Shown: positions 7,467-15,822 of the stretch, one piece after another
Layout: each line of letters starts with the position of its first letter
Position numbering within the stretch: the first letter of the stretch is position 1
Assembly: GCA_017480545.1 (NCBI GenBank)
Contig: JAFVAI010000004.1
Span: 1 to 58,989 of the forward strand
Length of the DNA stretch: 58,989 nucleotides
Source of the DNA: Schwartzia sp. (in: firmicutes)
GTDB lineage: Bacteria; Bacillota; Negativicutes; Selenomonadales; Selenomonadaceae
Direction of reading: 5' to 3'
Notes under the pieces: generated by a model
What the model was told of the DNA's origin: nothing
Database searches by the model: none
What the model saw: only the letters and a program-made list of their open reading frames with translations
Position numbers and translations under genes: made by a program

Positions 7467-8498
7467 TTGCCGACTTTGAAATTTTTGCCGCGCTTTTTTT
7501 TGCCCGTCGCCATCATGCTCGCGCTTTGTTTCGTGACGGGCTGTCTCGGAGAGCACAGTATGCCGAAACATTGCGAGCGCTCGGCAATCGTGCTTGGCAC
7601 GGCGGCGCGGCTTTCCGCAGAAGGCGACGAAGCGGAGGCCGCCGTGGCGGAGTGCCTCGAAGTTCTTTCCGCCCTGTCGTCGGAGTTTGACGCGGGAAGT
7701 CCCAAAAGCTCCGTGGCGAAACTGAACGCCGCTGCCGGAACGGGCGAATGGATTCCGCTCTCCCCGAGGGTTTGGCATGTCCTCGTCCTTTCGCGCGTCT
7801 GTTCCGAAGCCACGGACGGCGCATGGGACGCCACCATCGGGCCGCTGTCCGCCCTTTGGAGAAAAGCCCTTGCCGCCGGCATTCCACCCTCGGCGGCAGA
7901 AGTCGCGGAAGCACTGGAACACATCGGGTGGAAAAAATTGGAGCTTCGGAATGAGGACAAAAGTGCTCGCCTGACGGATCCCTGTATGACCCTCGACCTC
8001 GGCGGCGTCCTCAAGGGCTGCGCTCTCGACGAATGCCGCAAAATCTACGCAAAGCACCACGCAACGGGACTGATCAATCTCGGCGAAAGCTCCATCGCTG
8101 CCGTCGGCGGAAAAAAAGACGGCAAGCCGTTCCGTATTGCTTTGCGCCATCCTCGCGAAGCCGCCCCCGCCCGCCTCGGCGTATTGGGATTGAAAAACGC
8201 AGTGCTTTCCACCTCCGGCGACTACGAGCATTTTTTCATCTCTGACGGCGCGCGCTATCATCATATTCTTGACACGCGGACAGGCTTCCCCGCGAAAAAC
8301 GGCGTCTCTTCTGTCTCCGTCCGCATCGGTGCGGAGGAGCCGGACGCGGGGCTGATTTCCGATATGCTTTCCACGGCGTTCTTTGTCATGGGCACGGAAA
8401 AAAGCCTCGCCCTGCTGCCGTCGCTCCCCGTTCGCGCGGAAGCCGTTTTTGCCGACGAAACGGACGTTGTTGCGGGAGAAAATTTTTTGCGGGAATAG
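7467..8498 (+). CDS. apbE: FAD:protein FMN transferase (ApbE), lipoprotein
   Basis: Attaches FMN covalently to Thr/Ser of target proteins outside the cytoplasm. About 343 residues with a lipoprotein signal ending in the lipobox FVTGC, then an ApbE fold: LDLGGVLKGCALDECRK, INLGESSIAAVGG, LSTSGDYEHFF and HHILDTRTGFPA, the last two being flavin/metal-site hallmarks. TTG 7467 has AAGGGGG 8 bases upstream; ATG 7446 is in frame but has no ribosome site. It sits between two iron systems and 12 bases before the feoA promoter. Its target flavoprotein is not in the window. Confidence 0.9.
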   Translation: MPTLKFLPRFFLPVAIMLALCFVTGCLGEHSMPKHCERSAIVLGTAARLSAEGDEAEAAVAECLEVLSALSSEFDAGSPKSSVAKLNAAAGTGEWIPLSPRVWHVLVLSRVCSEATDGAWDATIGPLSALWRKALAAGIPPSAAEVAEALEHIGWKKLELRNEDKSARLTDPCMTLDLGGVLKGCALDECRKIYAKHHATGLINLGESSIAAVGGKKDGKPFRIALRHPREAAPARLGVLGLKNAVLSTSGDYEHFFISDGARYHHILDTRTGFPAKNGVSSVSVRIGAEEPDAGLISDMLSTAFFVMGTEKSLALLPSLPVRAEAVFADETDVVAGENFLRE

Positions 8499-8509
8499 AA
8501 CGGGAACTA

Positions 8510-8538
8510 TTGTCGTTTTCAATCATCCGTGGTATTAT
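8510..8538 (+). promoter_or_regulatory. Promoter of feoA-feoB
   Basis: TTGTCG (8510-8515), 17-base spacer, TATTAT (8533-8538), beginning 12 bases after the apbE stop. The leader to feoA contains GAGAAT near 8550 and its complement ATTCTC near 8570, a possible weak hairpin or operator. Confidence 0.6.
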
Positions 8539-8594
8539 TGAATATGAGAATTTTTGTAAAGGAAAATTTATTCTCAATTTGGAGGAAATGCACT

Positions 8595-8822
8595 ATGACT
8601 TTGAAAGAAGGAACATCCGGACAGCGGTTTGTCATCCGCGCCGTCACGGATTCGCCCTTGAAAAACCGATTGATGACCATGGGACTTGTCCCCGGCACGG
8701 CGGTGACGGTGCTACGATCCGCGCCCCTCGGCGACCCGATGGCGCTTCGTGTGCGCTCGTACCATCTGGCACTTCGCCGGGACGACGCCGCTTCGATTCA
8801 AGTCGAATCCATGGCAAATTAA
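8595..8822 (+). CDS. feoA: FeoA ferrous iron transport protein A
   Basis: 75 residues, a single SH3-like FeoA domain: LKEGTSGQRFVIRAV, then LKNRLMTMGLVPGT, then GDPMALRVRSYHLALRRDDA. ATG 8595 follows GGAGG by 9 bases; the upstream in-frame extension is AT-rich leader. Small cytosolic partner thought to modulate FeoB. feoB starts 78 bases downstream, on the same strand, with no terminator between them. Confidence 0.95.
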   Translation: MTLKEGTSGQRFVIRAVTDSPLKNRLMTMGLVPGTAVTVLRSAPLGDPMALRVRSYHLALRRDDAASIQVESMAN

Positions 8823-8900
8823 AAGATTGAAGCAAGAATGTCTTACCTCAATTTTCTTATCTGCTTTTGTATCAATATCAATAAAGAAGGGAAATGAACT

Positions 8901-10799
8901 ATGTCTTCATTGGCAGTTGCCCTGACGGGCAACCCGAACACGGGCAAATCGACCATCTTCAATGAACTGACCGGCGCACGGCAAAAAATCGGCAACTGGC
9001 CGGGCGTGACCGTGGACAAGAAAATCGGCTATCTCTCCCATCAGGGACGAAACATCTCGGTCGTCGACCTGCCGGGTACTTACAGCGTCAACGCGCGCTC
9101 CCCGGAGGAAAAAATCGTCATCGACTATTTGTTGAACGAGAAGCCCGACCTCGTCGTGGACGTGCTCGACTCTTCGAATCTGGAGCGCAATCTTTATTTG
9201 ACCATCCAGCTTTTGGAGCAGGGCATCCCGCTTTTGCTTGACCTCAATATGCAGGACGAGGCGAGGCGGCACGGCATTCGCGTGAATACGGAAAAACTCG
9301 GCGCGGCGCTCGGGATGCCCGTGGTGGAAACGACAGCGCGAAGCCGCGACAGCATTCACACGCTGCTTGATGTCTTCACCTCCACCGTGATGGAGAAATA
9401 CCAACCGAGCGAAAAAGTGCGCGCCCATATCGCGAATATCGAAAAACTGCGCGGAAGTGGGCTTGCCGCCGACGCGCTGGAAGAAAAAATCATCGAGGAA
9501 CGGTATGCGTTCATCGACGCTGTCGTAGATGAATGCGTTTCCGTGGCGGGCGTTGACGCGGCGACCTCGGAAAAGATTGACGCGGTATTGGCGAACGGCT
9601 GGACGGCGCTCCCGATTTTCCTCGTCATGCTCTATGCCGTGTTCCAGATTACCTTTGAATGGATTGGGCAACCGATTGCCGACGCGCTGGAGGAATTCAT
9701 CAGCGGCCCCCTGACCGAGACCGTGGCTGAAAGCCTTGAGGCTTGGGAAGTCGCCGACTGGATGCAGTCGCTGATTGTGGACGGCGTCATTGGCGGCGTC
9801 GGCGGCGTACTGACCTTCGTGCCGCTGATTTTCATCCTGTTCTTCTGCCTGAGCTTCCTCGACGGCACCGGCTACATGGCGCGGGTCGCGTTCATCACCG
9901 ACCCGATCATGCGCCGCGTCGGCCTGACGGGCAAAGGCATCATGCCCCTCATCATGGGCTTCGGCTGCGCCGTCCCCGCCATTATGGGCGCGCGGGCGTT
10001 GGACTCGGAAAAGGACCGCATGACCTCGATTCTCGTCACGCCGTTTTTGACCTGCGGCGCGAAACTGCCGATCATGGCGCTGTTCGCCGCGATGTTCTTC
10101 CCGGACAACGCCGCGAACGTCGTCTTCGCCATGTATATTCTCGGCATCGTCATGGCGATTGTCGCCGCGAAGCTCTTGGGAAGCACGGTCTTCCAGTCGC
10201 AAGGCTCGACCTTCCTTTTGGAACTTCCCCCCTATCGCATGCCGGATATGAAAACGGTTCTGCTCGAAACGTGGGATAAGGGCAAAGGCTATCTGATCAA
10301 AGCCGGAACCATCATCTTCGCGATGTCCGTCCTGATTTGGTTCCTCGGCCACTTCAATTCCGGCGGCATGACCGAGGAAATGAGCGAAAGCTTCCTCGCC
10401 GCCCTCGGCACGGGCATGTCCAAGCTGTTCATCTTCCACGGCTTCGACACGTGGGAAGCGGGCGCCGCTGTCATCACGGGCATCCTCGCGAAGGAGTCGG
10501 TGGTCTCGACGATGGGCATCCTCTACGGCGTCGGCGAAATTTCCGCCGAGGCGGAGGACGCGGTGGAGACCGCTGCGACAATGATGCAGACCGGCATGGG
10601 AACGGCGTTCACCACGCTGTCCGCCGTGGCCTTCATGGTCTTCTCCCAGCTCTACACGCCCTGCGTCACCGCTCTCGGCACCATCAAGAAGGAAACCGGC
10701 TCGTGGAAGTGGATGGGCTTCTCCGCCGTCTATATGTTCGCGCTCGCGTGGCTCGTCTCGCTCCTCGTCTATCAGGGCGGCAGGCTGATGGGATTTTGA
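8901..10799 (+). CDS. feoB: FeoB ferrous iron transporter
   Basis: 632 residues: N-terminal G domain with GNPNTGKST (residues 10-18), DLPGTYS (56-62) and NMQD (116-119), a helical spacer, then the membrane core with two Gate domains; GKGIMPLIMGFGCAVPAIMG and LYTPCVTALGTIKKETGS carry the conserved Cys and Pro-Cys signatures. ATG 8901 has AAGGG upstream. Moves Fe(II) across the inner membrane. It is short relative to the 770-residue E. coli form but within the range of Firmicute FeoBs. A Cys-rich partner peptide follows after 16 bases. Confidence 0.97.
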   Translation: MSSLAVALTGNPNTGKSTIFNELTGARQKIGNWPGVTVDKKIGYLSHQGRNISVVDLPGTYSVNARSPEEKIVIDYLLNEKPDLVVDVLDSSNLERNLYLTIQLLEQGIPLLLDLNMQDEARRHGIRVNTEKLGAALGMPVVETTARSRDSIHTLLDVFTSTVMEKYQPSEKVRAHIANIEKLRGSGLAADALEEKIIEERYAFIDAVVDECVSVAGVDAATSEKIDAVLANGWTALPIFLVMLYAVFQITFEWIGQPIADALEEFISGPLTETVAESLEAWEVADWMQSLIVDGVIGGVGGVLTFVPLIFILFFCLSFLDGTGYMARVAFITDPIMRRVGLTGKGIMPLIMGFGCAVPAIMGARALDSEKDRMTSILVTPFLTCGAKLPIMALFAAMFFPDNAANVVFAMYILGIVMAIVAAKLLGSTVFQSQGSTFLLELPPYRMPDMKTVLLETWDKGKGYLIKAGTIIFAMSVLIWFLGHFNSGGMTEEMSESFLAALGTGMSKLFIFHGFDTWEAGAAVITGILAKESVVSTMGILYGVGEISAEAEDAVETAATMMQTGMGTAFTTLSAVAFMVFSQLYTPCVTALGTIKKETGSWKWMGFSAVYMFALAWLVSLLVYQGGRLMGF

Positions 10800-10815
10800 A
10801 AGGACGATATAAAAA

Positions 10816-10968
10816 ATGGCAACTTGCATTTTAGGTGTGCTCCTCGGAGTGGCCCTGCTCCTCGCCGTACGCCATATTTACCGCAATTTCGCCGACGACA
10901 AGCACGATTGCTGCGGCACGGATTCCGGCTGCACGAGCTGTCCAAGCTGCCCGCATTGCGGAAAATAG
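10816..10968 (+). CDS. FeoB-associated Cys-rich membrane peptide
   Basis: 50 residues: one N-terminal membrane helix (ILGVLLGVALLLAVRHIY), then a soluble tail with six Cys in CC, C, CxxC and CxxC spacing (DCCGTDSGCTSCPSCPHC). This is the pattern of the small FeoB-associated Cys-rich proteins common after feoB in Firmicutes. It starts 16 bases after feoB and is followed by a terminator, so it is the last gene of the feo unit. Metal relay or redox role is plausible but unproven. Confidence 0.85.
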   Translation: MATCILGVLLGVALLLAVRHIYRNFADDKHDCCGTDSGCTSCPSCPHCGK

Positions 10969-10983
10969 GAAACACAAACCTGC

Positions 10984-11022
10984 AAAGACTGATACGCCAA
11001 CCCGAGCGTATCAGTCTTTTTT
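10984..11022 (+). terminator. Terminator of the feo operon
   Basis: Stem AAGACTGATACGC pairs with GCGTATCAGTCTT around an 8-base loop, followed by a T run. It lies 16 bases after the Cys-rich peptide gene. On the minus strand it can also serve truA. Confidence 0.9.
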
Positions 11023-11074
11023 CGTGACGCAAAAAAGGAGAGGCCGAAGCCTCTCCACGAAATTCGCTGTTTTG

Positions 11075-11905
11075 TCAGGACGTACGCAAGCCTTGGGGCT
11101 CGAAATCCTCCGGCGGTTCGTACCAGTCCGCGTCGTATTCTACCCGTGTCAGGCAAAGCCCGCAGGCCGGCGCGGTGGCGCCGGCGCGCTGACGGTCTTT
11201 CGCTTCCAAGATCGCCGCGAACTCCGCCGGCAAAAGAACGCCCCTGCCGACATCCACAAGTGTGCCGATGATATTCCGCACCATGTGGTATAAAAAGCCG
11301 TCCGCCGCGAAAACAAACGACAGCTCCCGCCCGCCGCGCACACATTCCGCCCGCTTCATGGTGCGGACAGGCGACATCGGCGCGCCGCCCGCCGCTCGGA
11401 ACGACGAAAAATCGTGCTCGCCCAAAAGCGACACCAGCGCGGTTTCTATCGCCGCCGTGTCCAGAGGTTGCCGAATGTGCCACGCGTAGCGGCACAAAAA
11501 AGGGCTCGGTGTCTCGCCCGTCAAAATCCGATACCGATATGTTTTTTCTTTCGCCGAATGAAGCGCGCTGAAATTCCAGTCGGCCTCGAACGCGCGGCAG
11601 ACGACGATATCCGGCGGCAAGAGACTGTTCACCGCGCGCGGCACACGCTCGACGGGAATCGTCCCGTCCGTGAAAAAATTCACGACCTGGCCCGCCGCGT
11701 GGACGCCCGCATCCGTCCGCCCCGCCGCCGCCAATTCCACCGCGTCCCCGAAAACGCGCGAAAGCGAATTTTCCAAAACATTCTGTACCGCGACAACCGG
11801 CGGTGTTTGCCGTTGGAAACCATGATACGCGGTCCCGTCGTAGGCAACGAGCAGGCAGATGTTCCGCGCCCGGCGCTTCATCTCTTCTTTATGCTCGCGC
11901 TTCAT
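11075..11905 (-). CDS. truA: tRNA pseudouridine synthase A
   Basis: 276 residues. The catalytic motif AGRTDAGVHAAGQV (nucleophile Asp) and the N-terminal VAYDGTAYHGFQRQ are diagnostic of TruA, which makes pseudouridine 38-40 in tRNA anticodon arms. C-terminal FLYHMVRNIIGTLVDVGRG is also typical. ATG 11905 overlaps the ecfT stop (ATGA) with GGGGATC upstream; a second ATG eight codons in is possible. The order ecfA1-ecfA2-ecfT-truA is the conserved Firmicute arrangement. Confidence 0.96.
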   Translation of the reverse strand: MKREHKEEMKRRARNICLLVAYDGTAYHGFQRQTPPVVAVQNVLENSLSRVFGDAVELAAAGRTDAGVHAAGQVVNFFTDGTIPVERVPRAVNSLLPPDIVVCRAFEADWNFSALHSAKEKTYRYRILTGETPSPFLCRYAWHIRQPLDTAAIETALVSLLGEHDFSSFRAAGGAPMSPVRTMKRAECVRGGRELSFVFAADGFLYHMVRNIIGTLVDVGRGVLLPAEFAAILEAKDRQRAGATAPACGLCLTRVEYDADWYEPPEDFEPQGLRTS

Positions 11906-12708
11906 CAGATCCCCGCCATTTTCATCGCGCCCATCGCCGCAAGCAGGAGCGCCGTCACGCCCGCCGCCGCGTAATCCACGCCGCCGACGCGGAGCTCCTT
12001 CATGCGTGTGCGGCCCTCGCCGCCCCGATAACAGCGCGCCTCCATCGCTATGGCCAACTCGTCCGCCCTGCGGAACGAGGAAATGAACAGCGGCACCAAA
12101 ATGGGAATCAAATGCTTCATTCGCTTGACGATATTGCCGGTGGCGAAATCCGCGCCGCGCGACTGCTGCGCCTTCATGATTTTGTCCGTTTCCTCGATCA
12201 GCGTCGGCACAAAGCGGAGCGCAATCGTCATCATCATCGCCAGTTCATGCGCCGGAACGCCGACAACGCGCAGCGGGCGCAACAACCGTTCCATGCCGTC
12301 GGTCAGCGAGAGCGGCGACGTGGTAAACGTCAGCAGCGACGAAAAGAGAATCAAGAGCGCCAGCCGCAGGCAGAGGAAAAAGCCCTTTTCCAAGCCCTCC
12401 CACGTCAGGCTGAACATCCAAATCTTGCCAAGCACTGTCCCCGGCGTACTGCAAAGGTGGATCAGGAACGTGAACGCCAAAATCCACCAGAGCGGACGGA
12501 GCGAGCGCCAATACATGCCCACCGGAACGCCGGACGAAACCGCCAGAACGGCACCCAGAGCGGTCAGCGCGGCATAGCCGCCCTTCGTGTCAAAAACGAA
12601 AATCGCCGCCATCAGAACCAGCAACAGCAACAGCTTTGCTCTTGGGTCCATCCGATGCAGCACGGATGTCCCCGGGAAAAATTGTCCGATTGTAATATCC
12701 GTCAGCAT
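11905..12708 (-). CDS. ecfT: Energy-coupling factor transporter transmembrane protein EcfT
   Basis: 267 residues with about five or six hydrophobic segments and the two short coupling motifs of EcfT: AQQSRGADF and AIAMEARCYRGG (ARG/ARC-type motifs that contact the ATPases). N-terminal GQFFPGTSVLHRMDPRAKL is characteristic. Overlaps ecfA2 by 7 bases and truA by 1 codon frame. Serves as the shared scaffold for vitamin- or metal-specific S components; none is encoded in this window. Confidence 0.96.
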   Translation of the reverse strand: MLTDITIGQFFPGTSVLHRMDPRAKLLLLLVLMAAIFVFDTKGGYAALTALGAVLAVSSGVPVGMYWRSLRPLWWILAFTFLIHLCSTPGTVLGKIWMFSLTWEGLEKGFFLCLRLALLILFSSLLTFTTSPLSLTDGMERLLRPLRVVGVPAHELAMMMTIALRFVPTLIEETDKIMKAQQSRGADFATGNIVKRMKHLIPILVPLFISSFRRADELAIAMEARCYRGGEGRTRMKELRVGGVDYAAAGVTALLLAAMGAMKMAGI

Positions 12709-13571
12709 GATGTCCCCTTCTTTTTCCGAACCGCTTTCGCGATCCTCTTGGCCGCTTCGTCCGCCGTGAACGCGTCGGCTTCCACCTCCAGCCCGTTTTC
12801 GCGCAGGCGCGAAAGCAACGTTGCCGCAGAAGGCTCCCGAAGCCCCGCTTCCCGCATCGCTTCCTTGGCAAAAAACGCCTCCGCGGGCGGCGCGTCAAGC
12901 AGCACACGGCCTTCATGCATAAAGACCACGCGCTCCGCCATGCGGGCGATGTCATCCATATTGTGCGAAACAAACAGAATCGTGATTTTTTTCTTCCGAT
13001 GCAGCTCCGCCACGCGCCGCAAGAGTTCCTCCCGGGCGCGTGGATCCAATCCCGCCGTCGGCTCATCCAAAACGAGATACTGCGGCTCCAGCGCCAACAC
13101 ACCCGCGATAGCCACCCGGCGCATCTGTCCGCCGCTCAGCTGGAACGGCGAAACGTCCTTGTACGTCTCATAGTCGAGTTCCACAAACTCCATCGCCGAA
13201 CGCACACGCCGATTGACCTCGTCCTCGGAAAGCTCCAGATTTTTGGGGCCAAAGGCGATATCCGCCGCCACAGTCTCCTCAAACAACTGCTGCTCCGGAT
13301 ACTGGAACACCATACCGACCTTGCGCCGCGCCAGACGGGTCTCCTGCCCTTTGCCCGCGAGATTTACGCCGTCCACCAGCACTTCGCCCCGCGTCGGATG
13401 CAAAAGGCCGTTCAAATGCTGCACCAACGTCGATTTTCCCGACCCGGTATGCCCGGCGAGCGCCGTCAGCGAGCCGTCGGCAATCGTCAGCGAAACATCC
13501 CGGAGCGCCGTGCGCTCAAAGGCCGTGCCGCGCATATACGTATAAGATACATTTTTCAATTCTATCGGCAT
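12702..13571 (-). CDS. ecfA2: Energy-coupling factor transporter ATPase EcfA2
   Basis: 289 residues: Walker A GHTGSGKST (residues 40-48), Q-loop FQYPEQQLF, signature LSGGQMRRVAIAG and Walker B YLVLDEPTAGLDP, then the C-terminal domain of EcfA proteins. N-terminal IELKNVSYTYMRGTAFE is typical of EcfA2. The gene overlaps ecfA1 by 10 bases and ecfT by 7. Forms the heterodimeric ATPase of group II ECF importers. Confidence 0.95.
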   Translation of the reverse strand: MPIELKNVSYTYMRGTAFERTALRDVSLTIADGSLTALAGHTGSGKSTLVQHLNGLLHPTRGEVLVDGVNLAGKGQETRLARRKVGMVFQYPEQQLFEETVAADIAFGPKNLELSEDEVNRRVRSAMEFVELDYETYKDVSPFQLSGGQMRRVAIAGVLALEPQYLVLDEPTAGLDPRAREELLRRVAELHRKKKITILFVSHNMDDIARMAERVVFMHEGRVLLDAPPAEAFFAKEAMREAGLREPSAATLLSRLRENGLEVEADAFTADEAAKRIAKAVRKKKGTSC

Positions 13572-14398
13572 AAGGCCGTCACCAACTCCTCATCCGTCAC
13601 GATATCCTCCGGCAAACGGATTCCCTGCCTGCGGAGCCGCCAGGCGACCTCCGCCGCTGTCGGCACGTCGAGCCCGCGCTTTCGCATCGCTTCCACCCCG
13701 CTGAAAATCTCCTTCGGCGTCCCGTCCTCGACAATCCCGCCGCTCTCCATGACCACCACGCGATCGGCGGCAGCCGCCTCGTCCATGAAATGCGTGATGT
13801 AAACAACCGTGATGCCGGCCTCCCGATGCAGACGGCGCACCGTGTCCAGCACCTCCCGCCGCCCCACGGGGTCAAGCATCGCCGTCGGCTCATCCAGCAC
13901 AAGGCAACGCGTACGCATCGCGATAGTCCCGGCGATGGCGACCCGCTGTTTTTGCCCGCCCGACAAAAGATGCGGGGCGAACGCGCGAAATTCCGTCATA
14001 TTGACCGCCGCCAGCGCGTCATCGACACGGCGACGGATTTCCTCCGGGGGGACGCCGAGATTTTCCGGGCCGAACGCCACATCGTCCTCGACGATGGCCG
14101 CAATGATTTGATTGTCGGGATTCTGGAATACCATGCCCACCGTCTGCCGAATATCCCAAAGCCGCGCCGCGTCCCGCGTGTCGATTCCCGCCACGCGGCA
14201 AACGCCGGACGTCGGCAATAAAATCGCGTTCAGGTGCTTCGCCAGCGTCGATTTTCCCGAACCGTTCGTGCCAAGCACCGCGACAAACTCGCCCTCATCC
14301 ACGGAAAGATTTACATGGTCGAGCGCCATGCGCTTTTCTCCATGCACGGACGGATACGCGAAACATAAATCCTCGATTTCAATAAATGCCAAAACCAT
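13562..14398 (-). CDS. ecfA1: Energy-coupling factor transporter ATPase EcfA1
   Basis: 278 residues: Walker A GTNGSGKST (about 43-51), Q-loop FQNPDNQIIA, signature LSGGQKQRVAIAG, Walker B CLVLDEPTAMLDP and a His switch (VYITHFMDEA). ATG 14398 is close behind GGAGG (3 bases); TTG two codons later has better spacing, so the true start may be 14392. Upstream in-frame sequence is leader RNA. First gene of the ECF operon, about 110 bases after its predicted transcription start. Confidence 0.93.
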   Translation of the reverse strand: MVLAFIEIEDLCFAYPSVHGEKRMALDHVNLSVDEGEFVAVLGTNGSGKSTLAKHLNAILLPTSGVCRVAGIDTRDAARLWDIRQTVGMVFQNPDNQIIAAIVEDDVAFGPENLGVPPEEIRRRVDDALAAVNMTEFRAFAPHLLSGGQKQRVAIAGTIAMRTRCLVLDEPTAMLDPVGRREVLDTVRRLHREAGITVVYITHFMDEAAAADRVVVMESGGIVEDGTPKEIFSGVEAMRKRGLDVPTAAEVAWRLRRQGIRLPEDIVTDEELVTALCR

Positions 14399-14516
14399 CA
14401 ACCTCCGGGCAAAGCCCGCCCGCAAATTTTCCACAATAGCTGCATACGAGGTCCATCCTTCTGCAAAAGTATTCTTTTTGCGGAAGGGAAGACGCCAGAA
14501 GCCTGTGACCGTGAAA

Positions 14517-14545
14517 AATATAGGGCAGAAAGCGGATTTTGTCAA
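14517..14545 (-). promoter_or_regulatory. Promoter of the ECF operon
   Basis: Minus-strand TTGACA (14545-14540), 17-base spacer, TATATT (14522-14517). The leader from about 14510 to 14399 holds a small hairpin (CGGGC-TTT-GCCCG, 14418-14406) that touches the GGAGG of ecfA1. No known riboswitch was recognised in it. Confidence 0.8.
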
Positions 14546-14564
14546 GCGCGCCTTGTCCCCCATC

Positions 14565-14616
14565 AAAAAAAGAAAATCCTCTCGCAAACTATCGTCGATT
14601 TGCGGGGGATTTTCTT
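14565..14616 (-). terminator. Terminator downstream of the L,D-transpeptidase gene
   Basis: Minus-strand stem AGAAAATCC...CGCAAA pairs with TTTGCG...GGATTTTCT around a 10-base loop, followed by seven T. It separates the transpeptidase gene (stop 14674) from the ECF promoter. Confidence 0.82.
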
Positions 14617-14673
14617 TGTAATCGGTATAAAGATTTGCACTCGATATAGCTAAAAGTTTTCAAATTGCGAAAC

Positions 14674-15384
14674 TCAAAGCTTCCAAGTCTCGGCCGTTTC
14701 CGGCGACAAGGTTTTCAGCGCGTCGATAACCACCACGCAGTCCGGACGGACGTTTTGCATCACAAAGCGCATCTGCTCTACGGGGATGGCAACGCAACCG
14801 CCCGTATACGGCTTGGCAGGACCGAAGCAGTGCAGGAAAATGGCGGAGCCGAGACCCGGCGTGCCGTTTTCGTTGTAGCTGATGTTCATAGCATAGGTGT
14901 AATGCGGATTGTAGTCAATGATATGCTCGCTCTCGTCTGTATTGAGATCGGGAAGCTCACGGATATCGACCATCCGGTTGTACTTCATGCCGGGACGCCA
15001 GTCGCCCGACCAGTAAATATTTTCGTCCACCTTCGTATAGGGAATGGCGCAGCCGGGATCGTCCGCGATGCCGAAAGCATCGGTGAAACGGAACGTCCCC
15101 ACCGGCGTCATGGCGTCGCCCTCTCTCGTCTTGTAAAGACCGTTCTTGCCGAGAAATCCGGGCGTCGTCATCATCACATACCAGTTTCCGTCCCGGTCTT
15201 TTTCGTGCATGGAAATCCACGCGGTCGTCTTGCCGATACCGGCGACGACGAAAAGCTGCCGCGCATCCTTCGCCTGCGGCAGCTTCGCCACCCACTCCGG
15301 CGAAGCCTCCTGCGCCGCAGCGGCCGTCACGCTAAAAGCCGCCAAAACCAGCACTGCCCACAAAACCGAAAAAACCTTTTTCAT
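14674..15384 (-). CDS. L,D-transpeptidase (YkuD domain), exported
   Basis: 236 residues with a signal peptide (KK, hydrophobic core, cleavage after TAAAAQ-type site near residue 25). The YkuD catalytic motif is present as HCFGPAKPYTGGCVAIP, with His and the nucleophile Cys. Such enzymes form 3-3 cross-links in peptidoglycan or attach proteins to it. ATG 15384 has GGGGAG upstream; an in-frame ATG at 15420 preceded by GGGGAGGAGG is a possible longer start. It is a single-gene unit with its own promoter and terminator. Confidence 0.88.
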   Translation of the reverse strand: MKKVFSVLWAVLVLAAFSVTAAAAQEASPEWVAKLPQAKDARQLFVVAGIGKTTAWISMHEKDRDGNWYVMMTTPGFLGKNGLYKTREGDAMTPVGTFRFTDAFGIADDPGCAIPYTKVDENIYWSGDWRPGMKYNRMVDIRELPDLNTDESEHIIDYNPHYTYAMNISYNENGTPGLGSAIFLHCFGPAKPYTGGCVAIPVEQMRFVMQNVRPDCVVVIDALKTLSPETAETWKL

Positions 15385-15521
15385 CCAAACACTCCCCTCA
15401 AAATAAAGTCTGCTTTTCATTATATTATGTCCTCCTCCCCTTTCTTTTCCGTCCGCGCTAGCAGGAGAACGCGAACACGATATTTCATCGTTTGCCTTCA
15501 TGGAGCATCCTCTTTGCCTCC

Positions 15522-15549
15522 ATCTTATCATACAGAGCAAATTTTGCAA
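15522..15549 (-). promoter_or_regulatory. Probable promoter of the L,D-transpeptidase gene
   Basis: Minus-strand TTGCAA (15549-15544), 16-base spacer, TAAGAT (15527-15522). Moderate match. The 138-base leader to ATG 15384 contains a second strong ribosome site. Confidence 0.5.
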
Positions 15550-15560
15550 TCCGAAATTAT

Positions 15561-15617
15561 AGGAAACACCGAATAAGTCAAGTCGTGCCCTTGCCGGGTC
15601 TTTTTCGGTGTTTCCTT
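15561..15617. repeat. Inverted repeat with 13-base arms
   Basis: Arms AGGAAACACCGAA and TTCGGTGTTTCCT enclose about 30 bases. Stem without a clean T run on either side, so a plain terminator is not certain. It lies in the 438-base gap 15385-15822, which also holds a promoter and a terminator; 15690-15822 shows nothing recognisable. Confidence 0.6.
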
Positions 15618-15634
15618 ATAGGTTCCCTTGATTC

Positions 15635-15682
15635 AAAAAAATCGACATAGCCGTGCATCTCAAAATGCCAGCTATGCCGATT
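15635..15682 (-). terminator. Terminator of the LPP20/TPR gene cluster
   Basis: Minus-strand stem AATCGGCATAGC pairs with GCTATGTCGATT around a 19-base loop, then a run of T. It is 140 bases beyond the stop of the last cluster gene at 15823. Confidence 0.8.
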
Positions 15683-15822
15683 CTTCTTTTCCACGGTCTC
15701 TTGTCATCGGAAGTTTCCTGATGCCTACGAACACCATCAGACATAAATCCAACTGCGTTTCATGGACATCTTCCTATAGAAAAACAGAAGAGTTCTGCGG
15801 TAGTTGCCTGTTCAGTTGTTAT

